Position numbers and translations under genes: made by a program. Positions 21,347 through 31,297 of a stretch of DNA of 64,000 nucleotides are shown one piece after another. The DNA comes from Streptomyces venezuelae. GTDB lineage: Bacteria > Actinomycetota > Actinomycetes > Streptomycetales > Streptomycetaceae. Every line of letters starts with the position of its first letter. Positions within the stretch are counted from its first letter, which is position 1. The DNA lies in the NCBI RefSeq assembly GCF_008642275.1, contig NZ_CP029189.1, forward strand, positions 1,968,001-2,032,000, read 5' to 3'. The notes beneath the pieces were generated by a model. That model worked only from the letters and a program-made list of their open reading frames with translations. It was not told where the DNA came from and ran no database searches.

Positions 21347-23547
21347 CGGGCGGCGCCGGGCCCGCCCCGGCCGCTCCCGCACGCCCGCCGGGTTCCCACG
21401 ACACACCGACCCCGGCCACCAGGACCCGCCCCCTGCCCGACCCGCCATCGGCCCCGGCACACGGCCCGGCCCCGGAGCACGGCCCGGGATCCGCCCCGGA
21501 ACACGGCCCGGGATCCGCCCCAGAGCAGCACGGGCCGAGGTCCACCCCGGAGCACCGCCCAGCGCCCGGCCCGGTATCCACCCCGGAAAACGGCCCGGGA
21601 TCCGCCCCAGAGCAGCACGGCCCGGGGTCCACCCCAGAGCACAGCCCGGAGGGCGGCCCAAGGGGCGGGGCCGTGCGGCTGACCTGGGCCCAGCCCGAGG
21701 ACCTGGTCGGGCACGAGCTGCGCCAGGCCGCGGAGGACGGCCGGGACCCGGCCGCCGCCCTCCGCGTCTGGCTCGCGGCGGGCGGCCACCCCGCCCCCGA
21801 CCGCGCCGGCGCCTCCCCCACCCCGGCCCCACCGGAACTGCGCGCGCTGGCCACCCGCCTCCTCGACGACCTGGCACGGCTCCCGCCCCCCTTCCCCACC
21901 GACGAGCCCCGGTCCTGGCCGGACATCACCGCGGCCCGGGAAACCGGCCCGCTACCGGACGCCGGCGGGCCGTCCCCCGACCCCGGCCGGGCCGGGTCCC
22001 GGACCGACGCACCCCGGTCCGGCCCGGACCCCGACGGGCCGGCACGGGACCCGCGGCCGGCCGGCCGCACCGCCGCGCACCCGGGCGACGCCACGACCCC
22101 GGAGCCGAGTGCCGTGCCGGCGACGGCCCGGCCGCACCCCGGCCCGGACGTCCGGCCCGCCGGACCGGGACCGGACGTCGGCCGCGGGCACACCGGCCCG
22201 CCGGACCCGGCGGAAGGCCCAGGTCCACGGAGCACCGCCCCCACCCCCGCGTCGGAGCGGCCACGGCTCGTGGACCCCTCCCGCGTCCGGCTCCGCCCGG
22301 AGCCGGCGCCCACGAACGGCGAACGCATCCCACCCCGCGCGGCGGGAGCACCGCCCGCCGCGCAGCGGCCCCACCCACGGACGGGGCCCGAGGCCGCACC
22401 GCGAACCGCTCCGGAGACCGCCCCACGGGCCGATCCGCAGGCCGCACCGCGAACCGCACCCCAGGCCGCACCGCGAACCGAACCGGAGGCTGCCCTGCGG
22501 ACCCGGCTGGAAGCCGCCTGGCTCGGGCGGGCCGTCGGCTGTCTGCTCGGCAAGCCCGTCGAGAAGCTGCCCCTGGAGGGGATCCGGGCCCTGGCGCGCG
22601 CCGCGGGCAACTGGCCGCTGCGCGACTGGTTCACCGAACGCGGCGTACCGCCGGAGGTGCTGGCCGCGTACCCGTGGAACCGCCGCTCCGCCCCCACCTC
22701 CCTCGCCGAGAACATCGACGGCATGCCCGAGGACGACGACCTCAACTACCCCCTCCTCGGGCTGCTCCTGCTCCAGCGCCACGGCAAGGGCTTCACCACC
22801 GCCGACGTGGCCCGCCTCTGGCTCGACGAGCTGCCGGCCGGGCGGACCTTCACCGCCGAGCGCGTCGCCTACCGCAACCTCCTCCTCGGCCTGGAGCCCC
22901 CCGCCACCGCCACCCACCACAACCCCTTCCGCGAGTGGATCGGCGCCCTGATCCGCGCCGACGTCCACGGCTGGACCAATCCGGGCGATCCGGCCGCCGC
23001 CGCGGCCCAGGCCTACCGTGACGCCGCCCTGACCCACACCGGCAACGGCGTCTACGCCGCCCTCCTCGTCGCGGCCGCCACCGCCACCGCCGCCACCGGC
23101 CGCTCCGACGTCCACACCGCGCTCCGGACGGGGCTGGCCTTCGTACCGCCCCGCTCGCGCCTCGCCGAGGCCGTGCGCTTCGGGATCCGGGCGGCCGGCC
23201 AGGAAGCGGACTTCGACGTCGTCGTCGACCGGCTGCACGCCCGCTACGGGCACTACCACTGGGTCCACGCCGTCCCCAACACCGCGCTGATCGCCGCCGC
23301 CCTGACCCACGCCGACGGGGACTTCACCCGCTCCGTCTGCCGTGCCGTGTCCGGCGGCTGGGACACCGACTCCAACGGGGCCACCGCCGGCGCCCTCGCC
23401 GGGCTGCTCGCCGGCTCCCCGGACGCCGTCCCGCACCGCTGGACCGCGCCCCTCAAGAACCGCCTCTCCACCACCGTCCCCGGCTTCGACGGCATCGGCT
23501 TCGACACCCTCGCCCACCTCACCGCACAGGAGGCAGCACGCTCATGA
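21343..23547 (+). CDS. ADP-ribosylglycohydrolase family protein 4, with long repeat-rich N-terminus
   Basis: 734 residues from the coupled GTG 21343. Residues 1-110 are an expansion of Glu-His-Gly-Pro repeats. Residues 111-180 (VRLTWAQPEDLVGHELRQAA, RALATRLLDDLARLP) look like a short folded helical module. Residues 180-385 are disordered with 8-residue PRTAPQAA-type repeats; the hydrolase domain starts at about 386 (RLEAAWLGRAVGCLLGKPVE). Metal motifs are EDDD (463-466) and WDTDSNG (D674, D676). An alternative start is GTG 21673, preceded by AAGGGG at a good distance, which would drop the first 110 residues. The final TTVPGFDGIGFDTLA block is absent from the other three paralogs. Confidence 0.8.
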   Translation: MTGGAGPAPAAPARPPGSHDTPTPATRTRPLPDPPSAPAHGPAPEHGPGSAPEHGPGSAPEQHGPRSTPEHRPAPGPVSTPENGPGSAPEQHGPGSTPEHSPEGGPRGGAVRLTWAQPEDLVGHELRQAAEDGRDPAAALRVWLAAGGHPAPDRAGASPTPAPPELRALATRLLDDLARLPPPFPTDEPRSWPDITAARETGPLPDAGGPSPDPGRAGSRTDAPRSGPDPDGPARDPRPAGRTAAHPGDATTPEPSAVPATARPHPGPDVRPAGPGPDVGRGHTGPPDPAEGPGPRSTAPTPASERPRLVDPSRVRLRPEPAPTNGERIPPRAAGAPPAAQRPHPRTGPEAAPRTAPETAPRADPQAAPRTAPQAAPRTEPEAALRTRLEAAWLGRAVGCLLGKPVEKLPLEGIRALARAAGNWPLRDWFTERGVPPEVLAAYPWNRRSAPTSLAENIDGMPEDDDLNYPLLGLLLLQRHGKGFTTADVARLWLDELPAGRTFTAERVAYRNLLLGLEPPATATHHNPFREWIGALIRADVHGWTNPGDPAAAAAQAYRDAALTHTGNGVYAALLVAAATATAATGRSDVHTALRTGLAFVPPRSRLAEAVRFGIRAAGQEADFDVVVDRLHARYGHYHWVHAVPNTALIAAALTHADGDFTRSVCRAVSGGWDTDSNGATAGALAGLLAGSPDAVPHRWTAPLKNRLSTTVPGFDGIGFDTLAHLTAQEAARS
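21463..21655 (+). repeat. Minisatellite-like tandem repeat in gene 4
   Basis: Units of roughly 24-33 bp built on CCGGGATCCGCCCCGGAACA, repeated imperfectly about six to seven times. They encode PEHGPGSA, PEQHGPRST and PENGPGSA-type peptides. The reading frame stays open through the array. Confidence 0.75.
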
Positions 23548-24446
23548 CGGCCATCGCCGTGCTCGGCAGTACGAACATGGACCTCGTCGCCTACGTCCCC
23601 AAGGCCCCCCGCCTCGGGGAGACCGTCACCGGCCGGGCCTTCCGCACCGTCCCCGGCGGCAAGGGCGCCAACCAGGCCGTCGCCGCCGCCCGCTCCGGCG
23701 GGGAGGTGGTGATGATCGGCGCGGTCGGGGCCGACGAGTTCGGCGTACGGCTGCGCTCCGCGCTCACCGCGGCCCGGGTCGACACGGCGGCCCTGCGTAC
23801 CGTCGAGGGCGCCAGCGGCACCGCACACATCACGGTGGACGACGAGGGCGGCAACAGCATCGTCGTCATTCCCGGCGCGAACGCCGCCGTCACCGCTCTG
23901 GAGGCGGGGGACGAGGCCCGGATCGCCGCCGCCTGCTCCCTCCTGCTCCAGCTCGAACTGCCCCTGACAGCGGTCCTCGCCGGGGCCCGCACCGCCCGCG
24001 CGCACGGCGTCCGTACGGTACTCACCCCGGCCCCCGCCCAGGCCCTGCCCGCCGAACTCCTCGCCGCCACCGACCTCCTGGTACCCAACGAGCACGAGGC
24101 GGCCACCCTGACCGGCCTGACCGACCCCGGGCAGGCCGCCGAGGCCCTGCTCACCAGCGTGCCCGAGGTGGTCATCACCCTGGGCGCGGCCGGGGTCCTC
24201 TACGCGGCCCGCGGCAGAGAGCCGCTGGCCGTGCCCGCGTTCCGGGTGCGGGCCATGGACACGACCGCCGCCGGGGACACCTTCGTCGGCGCCCTCGCGG
24301 TGGCCCTGGGCGAGGGCCGGCCGATGCCCGAGGCCCTGCGCTGGGCCTCCGCGGCGGCCGCCCTCTCCGTGCAGCGCCCGGGAGCCCAGGACTCGATGCC
24401 GACCCGCGCCGAAACGGACTCCTTCGCGGCCGGAGCCGCCTCGTGA
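23544..24446 (+). CDS. Ribokinase-like PfkB sugar kinase
   Basis: A 300-residue ATP-dependent kinase. VLGSTNMDLVAYVPKAPRLG and VPGGKGANQA (residues 37-46) are the ribokinase substrate and lid motifs; DTTAAGDTFVGA near the C-terminus holds the catalytic Asp245 and anion hole. The length and motifs fit D-ribose 5-phosphorylation, but relatives act on other pentoses and on nucleosides. Its ATG overlaps the fourth glycohydrolase gene by 4 nt, which suggests that the sugar released by those hydrolases is its substrate (inference). The next start overlaps its stop. I leave the symbol empty because ribose specificity is not proven. Confidence 0.85.
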   Translation: MTAIAVLGSTNMDLVAYVPKAPRLGETVTGRAFRTVPGGKGANQAVAAARSGGEVVMIGAVGADEFGVRLRSALTAARVDTAALRTVEGASGTAHITVDDEGGNSIVVIPGANAAVTALEAGDEARIAAACSLLLQLELPLTAVLAGARTARAHGVRTVLTPAPAQALPAELLAATDLLVPNEHEAATLTGLTDPGQAAEALLTSVPEVVITLGAAGVLYAARGREPLAVPAFRVRAMDTTAAGDTFVGALAVALGEGRPMPEALRWASAAAALSVQRPGAQDSMPTRAETDSFAAGAAS

Positions 24447-25774
24447 TCCCCGCCGGGGCCGGGAGCGTGCCGGGGCGATCCCCGCAGGGCGCCGAACGCA
24501 CCGCCGCCGAACCCCCCGGCCCCGGGCTCCGTTCGGCGCCCGAGGAGACGCCCCGGCGCGCACCCGGCCCCGCCGAAGCCACGGCTCCCGGCGGGCCCCT
24601 GGCGGGGCTCCGCGTGCTCGACCTGGCCACCCTCTTCGCCGGGCCGCTGACCGCCACCCTGCTCGGTGACTTCGGCGCCGAGGTCGTCAAGGTCGAGCAC
24701 CCCGGCCGGCCCGACCCCTCGCGCGGCCACGGCCCCGCCAAGGACGGCATCGGCCTGTGGTGGAAGCTCCTCGGCCGGAACAAGCGGACGATGACCCTCG
24801 ATCTGTCCACGCCGGGCGGCCGGGACACCCTGCTGCGCCTCGCCACCACCGCGGACGTGGTCGTCGAGAACTTCCGCCCCGGCACCCTGGAGAAGTGGGG
24901 GCTGGGCTGGCCCGAACTGTCCGCCGCCAACCCGCGCCTGGTCCTGGCGCGCGTCACGGCCTTCGGCCAGCACGGCCCGTACGCCCACCGCCCGGGCTTC
25001 GGCACGCTCGCCGAGGCGATGAGCGGTTTTGCCGCGATCACCGGGGAGCCGGAAGGGCCGCCGACCCTGCCCCCCTTCGGGCTCGCCGACTCGATCGCGG
25101 CGCTGACCTGCGCGTACGCCGTGATGACCGCCCTCGCCGGCCGCGACCGTACCGGCCACGGCCAGGTCGTGGACCTGGCGATCGTCGAGCCGATCCTCAC
25201 GGTGCTCGGACCGCACCCGCTCTGGTACGACCAGCTCGGCTACGTCCAGCCGCGCACCGGCAACCGCTCCATGAACAACGCCCCCCGCAACACCTACCGC
25301 AGTGCCGACGGGCGCTGGCTGGCGGTCTCCGCCTCCGCGCAGTCCATCGCCGAGCGGGTGGTGCGGCTGGTCGGCCGGCCCGACCTGATCTCCGAGCCCT
25401 GGTTCGCGACCGGCGCGGGGCGGGCCCGGCACGCGGACGTCCTGGACGACGCGGTCGGCGGCTGGATCGCCCGGCACAAGGCCGAGGAGGTGGTCGCCGC
25501 GTTCGAGGACGCCGAGGCGGCCGTCGCCCAGGTCTACGACGTCCGGGACGTGATGGCCGACCCGCAGTTCGCGGCCCTCGACACGGTCACGGAGGTCGAG
25601 GACCCGGAGCTCGGACCGCTCCGCATGCAGAACGTCCTCTTCCGGCTCTCCGGGACCCCGGGCGGGATCCGCTGGGCGGGCCGCCCGCACGGGGCGGACA
25701 CCGACGAGGTCCTGACCGAGCTCGGGCTGACCGAAGCCGAGATCACCGCACTGCGGACCGAGGGAGCCCTGTGA
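24443..25774 (+). CDS. CaiB/BaiF family CoA-transferase (class III)
   Basis: A 443-residue protein. The first 50 residues are a Pro/Ala-rich leader absent from the family. The domain begins LAGLRVLDLATLFAGPLTAT and continues LGDFGAEVVKVEHPGRPDP, GRNKRTMTLDL, DVVVENFRPGTLEKWGL and TAFGQHGPY, all standard. Asp244 in HGQVVDLAIVEP is the conserved position that forms the aspartyl-CoA intermediate in studied members. These enzymes move CoA between carboxylic acids, or racemise acyl-CoAs. The coupling to the CitE-like gene that follows suggests the product is a hydroxyacyl-CoA to be cleaved. GTG 24443 overlaps the kinase stop by 4 nt. Confidence 0.87.
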   Translation: MIPAGAGSVPGRSPQGAERTAAEPPGPGLRSAPEETPRRAPGPAEATAPGGPLAGLRVLDLATLFAGPLTATLLGDFGAEVVKVEHPGRPDPSRGHGPAKDGIGLWWKLLGRNKRTMTLDLSTPGGRDTLLRLATTADVVVENFRPGTLEKWGLGWPELSAANPRLVLARVTAFGQHGPYAHRPGFGTLAEAMSGFAAITGEPEGPPTLPPFGLADSIAALTCAYAVMTALAGRDRTGHGQVVDLAIVEPILTVLGPHPLWYDQLGYVQPRTGNRSMNNAPRNTYRSADGRWLAVSASAQSIAERVVRLVGRPDLISEPWFATGAGRARHADVLDDAVGGWIARHKAEEVVAAFEDAEAAVAQVYDVRDVMADPQFAALDTVTEVEDPELGPLRMQNVLFRLSGTPGGIRWAGRPHGADTDEVLTELGLTEAEITALRTEGAL

Positions 25775-26586
25775 TCCTGACCTGGCTGTACGCGCCCGGG
25801 GACCGCCCGGAGGTGGTCGCCAAGGCCCTCGGCTGCGGGGCCGACGCCGTCATCGTCGACCTGGAGGACGCGGTACCGGCCTCGCGGAAGGAGTACGCCC
25901 GCGCCGCGACCGCCGATCTGCTGTCCGACCGGCCCCCGCTCCCCGTCCACGTCCGCGTCAACGCCCTGGACTCCCCCTGGGGCGGCGCCGACCTCACCGC
26001 GCTCGGCGGGCTGCACGGCCTCGCGGGGCTGCGGCTGCCGAAGATCAGCGCCCCGGGGCAGATCACGGCCGTCGCCGAACGCACCGGCGGGGTGAACCTG
26101 CACGCCCTGCTCGAATCGGCCGTGGGCGTGGAGCGCGCGTACGAGATCGCCCGCGCGCACCCCGCCCTGCGCGGGCTCTCCCTCGGCGAGGCGGACCTGC
26201 GGGCCGATCTGGCCGTCAGCGCGGAGACGGGCCTGGACTGGTGCCGCGCCCGGGTGGTGGTCGCGGCCCGGGCCGCGGGGCTGACTCCCCCGGCGCAGTC
26301 GGTGTTCCCCGACATCCGGGACCTGGAGTCGCTGGCCGTCTCGTGCGCCCGTGGCCGCTCCCTGGGGTTCCTCGGCCGGGCGGCGATCCATCCGCGCCAG
26401 CTCCCGGTGATCGAGCGGGCCTATCTCCCGGCGGACGAGGAGGTCGACGCCGCCGTGGAGGTGCTGAGCGCGGCCCGCGCGACGCCGGGCGCGCTGGCCC
26501 TGCCCGACGGCCGGTTCGTGGATCCGGCTGTGGTGGCCGCGGCGCACCGCACCCTGGCGCTCGCCGCGCGGATGGCCGCCCGCTGA
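25771..26586 (+). CDS. CitE-like CoA-ester lyase (HpcH/HpaI family)
   Basis: A 271-residue TIM-barrel lyase. VILTWLYAPGDRPEVVAKAL and GADAVIVDLEDAVP are the opening strands; VHVRVNA holds the conserved Arg, LLESAVGV the Mg2+-binding Glu, and LSLGEADLRADL the second metal ligand. QSVFPDIRD and FLGRAAIHPRQ complete the family pattern. Stand-alone CitE-like proteins split beta-hydroxyacyl-CoAs (malyl-, methylmalyl- or citramalyl-CoA) to acetyl- or propionyl-CoA plus an oxo acid. It is the last gene of the operon, with a GTGA overlap to the CoA-transferase. No citrate-lyase partner subunits are present, so citrate fermentation is ruled out. Confidence 0.87.
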   Translation: MILTWLYAPGDRPEVVAKALGCGADAVIVDLEDAVPASRKEYARAATADLLSDRPPLPVHVRVNALDSPWGGADLTALGGLHGLAGLRLPKISAPGQITAVAERTGGVNLHALLESAVGVERAYEIARAHPALRGLSLGEADLRADLAVSAETGLDWCRARVVVAARAAGLTPPAQSVFPDIRDLESLAVSCARGRSLGFLGRAAIHPRQLPVIERAYLPADEEVDAAVEVLSAARATPGALALPDGRFVDPAVVAAAHRTLALAARMAAR

Positions 26587-26725
26587 CCCCGCCCGGGGCT
26601 GCCGCCCCGGACCCCGCGCCATGACCCACCGGGACGCCGCCTCCTGGGCTCCGCCCGGACCCCGCGCGGCGCCCGCCGAGATTCCCCGCGGCGCCGTGTC
26701 CCGGGGCTCCGCCCCGGACCCCGCG

Positions 26726-26747
26726 CCTCAAACGCCGGCGGGGCTGG
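26726..26747 (+). repeat. Dispersed intergenic repeat, CCTCAA-type core
   Basis: The core reads CCTCAAACGCCGG followed by CGGGGCTGG. It is preceded by CCCCGGACCCCGCG modules (26587-26725), themselves repeated. The same core recurs at 36952-36973, 37291-37312 (reverse), 44945-44957 (partial) and 62803-62824. Confidence 0.8.
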
Positions 26748-26798
26748 ATTCGGGGCGGCAGCCGGCCGTTCTGGCGTCGGGGCGTGGGGAAACGCGAA

Positions 26799-26824
26799 GG
26801 GGCGCCGCGAGCTCGCGGCGCCCC
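26799..26824. terminator. Bidirectional palindromic terminator
   Basis: A 26-nt perfect palindrome centred on GAGCTC with 13-bp arms, between the convergent CitE-like and lgt genes. It probably serves both transcripts. No other gene is visible in 26587-26841. Confidence 0.75.
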
Positions 26825-26841
26825 CTCATGGACCGTTGCGG

Positions 26842-27816
26842 TCAGCGCTTGCCGGCCTCCGGGGCCTCGGCCTCGGCGGGCGCGTCCTTCGTGAGGACCG
26901 GCGTCTTGGCCTCGGCCGGCTCGGGCTTCGCCTCGGCGGTGGCGTCGGCGTCGGCCGGAGCCGCTTCGTCACCGTCCTTGCCGTCGGAGCCCTCGCGGTC
27001 CGGCTCGACGACCGACTCCCGGCCCGGCCGCAGCTTCGCCGACAGCACCAGGTAGACGACCGCCAGGACGAAGACGACGATCGAGGTCCAGACGTTCAGC
27101 CGGACGCCCAGGATGTGGTGCGCCTCGTCGACACGCATGTACTCGATCCAGCCGCGGCCGACGCAGTACGCGGCGACGTACAGGGCGAAGGCCCGCCCGT
27201 GGCCGAGCTTGAAGCGGCGGTCGGCCCAGATGACCAGCAGCGCGACACCGATGCACCACAGCGACTCGTACAGGAAGGTCGGGTGGTAGGTCCCGGCGTC
27301 CCGGTTCGGGCCCGCGGTGATCTCCACCGCCCACGGCAGGTCGGTGGGCCGGCCGTACAGCTCCTGGTTGAACCAGTTGCCCCAGCGTCCGCAGGCCTGG
27401 GCGAGCGCGATGCCCGGGGCCAGGGCGTCCGCCCAGGCCGGCAGCGGGATCCCGCGCAGGCGGCAGCCGATCCAGGCACCCACCGCGCCGAGCGCGATGG
27501 CGCCCCAGATGCCGAGTCCGCCCTCCCAGATCTTGAAGGCGTCGACCCAGTCGCGGCCTTCGCCGAAGTAGAGCTGGTAGTCGGTGATCACGTGGTAGAG
27601 GCGACCACCGACCAGCCCGAAGGGCACGGCCCACACGGCGATGTCCGCGACCGTGCCCGGCTTTCCGCCGCGCGCGATCCATCGCCTGTTGCCGAGCCAG
27701 ACGGCGACGAAGACGCCGATGATGATGCAGAACGCGTAGCCGCGGAGCGGGATCGGTCCGAGATGGATCACGCCGGTCGACGGACTGGGGATGTAAGCAA
27801 GGTCCATGGCAGACAT
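26842..27816 (-). CDS. lgt: Prolipoprotein diacylglyceryl transferase
   Basis: A 324-residue integral membrane enzyme that moves diacylglycerol from phosphatidylglycerol to the lipobox Cys of prelipoproteins. About seven helices are visible. Key motifs are GGRLYHVITDY, the Lgt signature GRWGNWFNQELYGRPT (about residues 144-159), HPTFLYESLW, and GRGWIEYMRVDE. The last 60 residues are a hydrophilic Glu/Ala/Pro tail often seen in actinomycete Lgt. ATG 27816 is used; 27807 is also possible. A hairpin lies just upstream, touching the ribosome binding site. Confidence 0.95.
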   Translation of the reverse strand: MSAMDLAYIPSPSTGVIHLGPIPLRGYAFCIIIGVFVAVWLGNRRWIARGGKPGTVADIAVWAVPFGLVGGRLYHVITDYQLYFGEGRDWVDAFKIWEGGLGIWGAIALGAVGAWIGCRLRGIPLPAWADALAPGIALAQACGRWGNWFNQELYGRPTDLPWAVEITAGPNRDAGTYHPTFLYESLWCIGVALLVIWADRRFKLGHGRAFALYVAAYCVGRGWIEYMRVDEAHHILGVRLNVWTSIVVFVLAVVYLVLSAKLRPGRESVVEPDREGSDGKDGDEAAPADADATAEAKPEPAEAKTPVLTKDAPAEAEAPEAGKR

Positions 27817-27824
27817 GACGCTAC

Positions 27825-27861
27825 CTTGCCGGGCGGTGCGAACCGCAACCCGCCCGGCAAG
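27825..27861 (-). promoter_or_regulatory. Hairpin immediately upstream of lgt
   Basis: A 12-bp perfect stem (27825-27836 with 27850-27861) and a 13-nt loop. On the minus strand its 3' arm ends in CAAGG, which is also the weak Shine-Dalgarno of lgt. It could end the upstream DsbA-like transcript or reduce lgt translation. Confidence 0.5.
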
Positions 27862-27895
27862 ACGAAACCAAATCCAGACCTGGAACGGGCCTCGG

Positions 27896-28915
27896 TCAGT
27901 TGTCCGGGGACCCGGTGGAGGACCCGCCGGTGGACCCGCCGGTGGACCGGCTCGACGACCCGCCGGACGATCCGCCCGATCCCGTGCGCGAGGCCGACGG
28001 CGAGGCCTTCGCTCCGGCCTTGGTCCCGGATCCGGGGGTGGAGCTCGTCGACGGTGAGGCCTTCCCGCCCTCGGCTCCCGCGTCCGCGCCTCCCGAGCCC
28101 TTGGCCGCGGCCTCCACCTGCTCCTTCAGCTTCTGCGGGGTCACCTGGTTGGCCTGGTCGGAGAGGATGTCCTTGCCGTTCAGCAGCACGGTCGGGGTGC
28201 CCCGGAACCCGCCGTTGGTGAAGGCCGCGTCCGACTTGGCCACCCAGCTGTTGTGCGTGCCGTCCTCGACGCACGAACGGAACTCGGGGGTGTCCAGCCC
28301 GTCGACCTTGCCCGCCAGCTCCAGCAGCTTGGCGTTCTTGCCGAAGGCGTCGTCGATCTCCTGCGGCTGGTTCTGGAAGAGGAGGTCGTGGTATTCGGTG
28401 AACTTGCCGGCGTCCTGCGCGCAGGCGGCCGCGTTGGCCGCCTTCAGCGAGCCGCTGCCGCCCATCCTCCGGTCGATGAGCGTGACCAGGTGGTAGTCGA
28501 CCTTGAGCAGCCCCTTGGCCTCCAGGTCGTGGATGACGTCGCGGTAGTTGTCCTCGAAGAACTTGCAGGAGGGACAGCGGAAGTCCTCCCACACGGTGAG
28601 GGAGGACTTCGCCTCGGGCTTGCCCGCCTGGATGGCGAGGGCGTCCTTTCCGGTGGCCCCGGAGGGGGCGACCACCGGGCCGGCCTTGGCCGAACCGCCG
28701 TCGTCCGTGTTGGCCGCGATCACGCCGACGACGGTCGCCAGGCCGAGGACGCCGACCACCGCCGCCGCCACGACGAGGGTCCGCCGGCGCTTGTCCCGGG
28801 TCTTCTGCCGCTCGCGCTCCACGAGGAGTCGTTCCCGGGCTGATCGTTTCGTCGCATCGCGGTTCGCACCGTCGTTCTTCTCGCTCACGCTCCGCCAAAC
28901 GAGGCAGGGAGGCAC
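27896..28915 (-). CDS. Membrane-anchored DsbA-like thioredoxin-fold protein
   Basis: A 339-residue protein. A basic N-terminus (KRSARERLLVERERQKTRDK) precedes one membrane helix (about 46-68, VVAAAVVGVLGLATVVGV), and the rest is outside the cytoplasm. The thioredoxin fold has the active site CPSC in WEDFRCPSCKFFED and the cis-Pro loop FRGTPTVLLNG. Two further Cys (AAACAQD, FRSCVED) are present. The last 70 residues are a Ser/Gly/Thr-rich flexible tail. A role in disulfide formation of exported proteins is likely. GTG 28915 has GGGAGG upstream; the homology-based start at GTG 28888 has its GGAG too close, so the first 9 residues are uncertain. Confidence 0.85.
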   Translation of the reverse strand: MPPCLVWRSVSEKNDGANRDATKRSARERLLVERERQKTRDKRRRTLVVAAAVVGVLGLATVVGVIAANTDDGGSAKAGPVVAPSGATGKDALAIQAGKPEAKSSLTVWEDFRCPSCKFFEDNYRDVIHDLEAKGLLKVDYHLVTLIDRRMGGSGSLKAANAAACAQDAGKFTEYHDLLFQNQPQEIDDAFGKNAKLLELAGKVDGLDTPEFRSCVEDGTHNSWVAKSDAAFTNGGFRGTPTVLLNGKDILSDQANQVTPQKLKEQVEAAAKGSGGADAGAEGGKASPSTSSTPGSGTKAGAKASPSASRTGSGGSSGGSSSRSTGGSTGGSSTGSPDN

Positions 28916-28996
28916 TCGCGTGCCTCCCTGCCCGCACTTCCACCCGATCGGGCTACAGAACGCGATCAGACATCCGTGGCCGTGCTCGAACGCGCG

Positions 28997-29820
28997 TCAG
29001 CTCCGGCGTACGCCGTCCGCGAGCTCGCCTGCGAGCGCCCGTACGGCGTCCAGCCCGGCCGGCAGGTCCGGTGCGTCCAGGAGCAGCTTCACGAAGGCCG
29101 AGCCGACGATGACGCCGTCGGCGAAGCCCGCGACCTCCTTGGCCTGGACGGCGTTGGAGACGCCGAGGCCGACGCAGACCGGGAGCTCGGTGGTGGCGCG
29201 GGTGCGCCGGACCAGGTCCTGGGCCTGGTTGCCGACGGACTCGCGGGTGCCGGTGACTCCCATGAGGGAGGCGGCGTAGACGAAACCGGAGCCGGCCGCC
29301 GTGATGGTGGCCAGGCGCGCGTCCTTGCTGCTGGGGGCCACGACGAAGACGGTCGCCAGGCCGTGCTTGTCCGCGTGCTCGCGCCACAGCGCGGACTCCT
29401 GCACCGGCAGGTCGGGCAGGATGCAGCCGGCGCCGCCCGCGGCCGCCAGCTCGGCCGTGAACCGCTCGACGCCGTAGCGGTCGATGGGGTTCCAGTAGGT
29501 CATCACCAGGATCGGGGCGCCGGTCGCCTCGTGGGCCTCGCGGACGGTGCGGAGCACGTCGGCGATCTTGACGCCGCCGCGCAGGGCGATGTCGTCGGCG
29601 GTCTGGATGACCGGCCCGTCGAGGACCGGGTCGCTGTGGGGCAGGCCGATCTCGACGACGTCCGCGCCTCCGGCGAGGACGGCCTTCGCCGCCTCGATGC
29701 CGCCGTCGACGGTCGGGAAGCCCGCGGGGAGGTAGGCGACGAGGGCCGCGCGGTCCTCGGACTTCGCCTTGGCCAGGGTGGCGCTCAGCAGGTCGATGTT
29801 GCCGCGCCCGTGTGTGGAGC

Positions 29821-29824
<4 letters not shown>
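28997..29824 (-). CDS. trpA: Tryptophan synthase alpha subunit
   Basis: A 275-residue TIM-barrel subunit that cleaves indole-3-glycerol phosphate to indole and glyceraldehyde 3-phosphate. The catalytic Glu is in [16 protein letters not shown]; the Tyr/His after the Glu-Ile-Gly segment differ slightly from the enteric form, as usual in actinomycetes. [15 protein letters not shown] carries the second acidic residue, and [12 protein letters not shown] with GSAFV forms the phosphate loop. It overlaps trpB by 4 nt, consistent with equal production of the alpha-2-beta-2 complex. Confidence 0.96.
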
Positions 29825-31092
<1,268 letters not shown>

Positions 31093-31297
31093 GTCCAGTG
31101 CTCCTACGGGTGCGAGATGCGGCGGGGTGGATTCACCGTATTGCGCCGCCCGCCCGTGCCGCGTACACCCCGCTGGGGGATGTCGTGGGTACGGTGCGGA
31201 GCGGCCCGCGTCCGGGGCCGGCGGCCCGGGACGTCAGGCCGTACGAGAGCTGCGCGCGGCGCGGTACGTCCGGCGTACCGGGCCGCTGCGGCCCTCG

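Noticed and set aside
31093..31297. A tryptophan attenuator or leader peptide between trpM and trpB
   Set aside because: No run of Trp codons in a short ORF with a ribosome binding site and no terminator/antiterminator pair.
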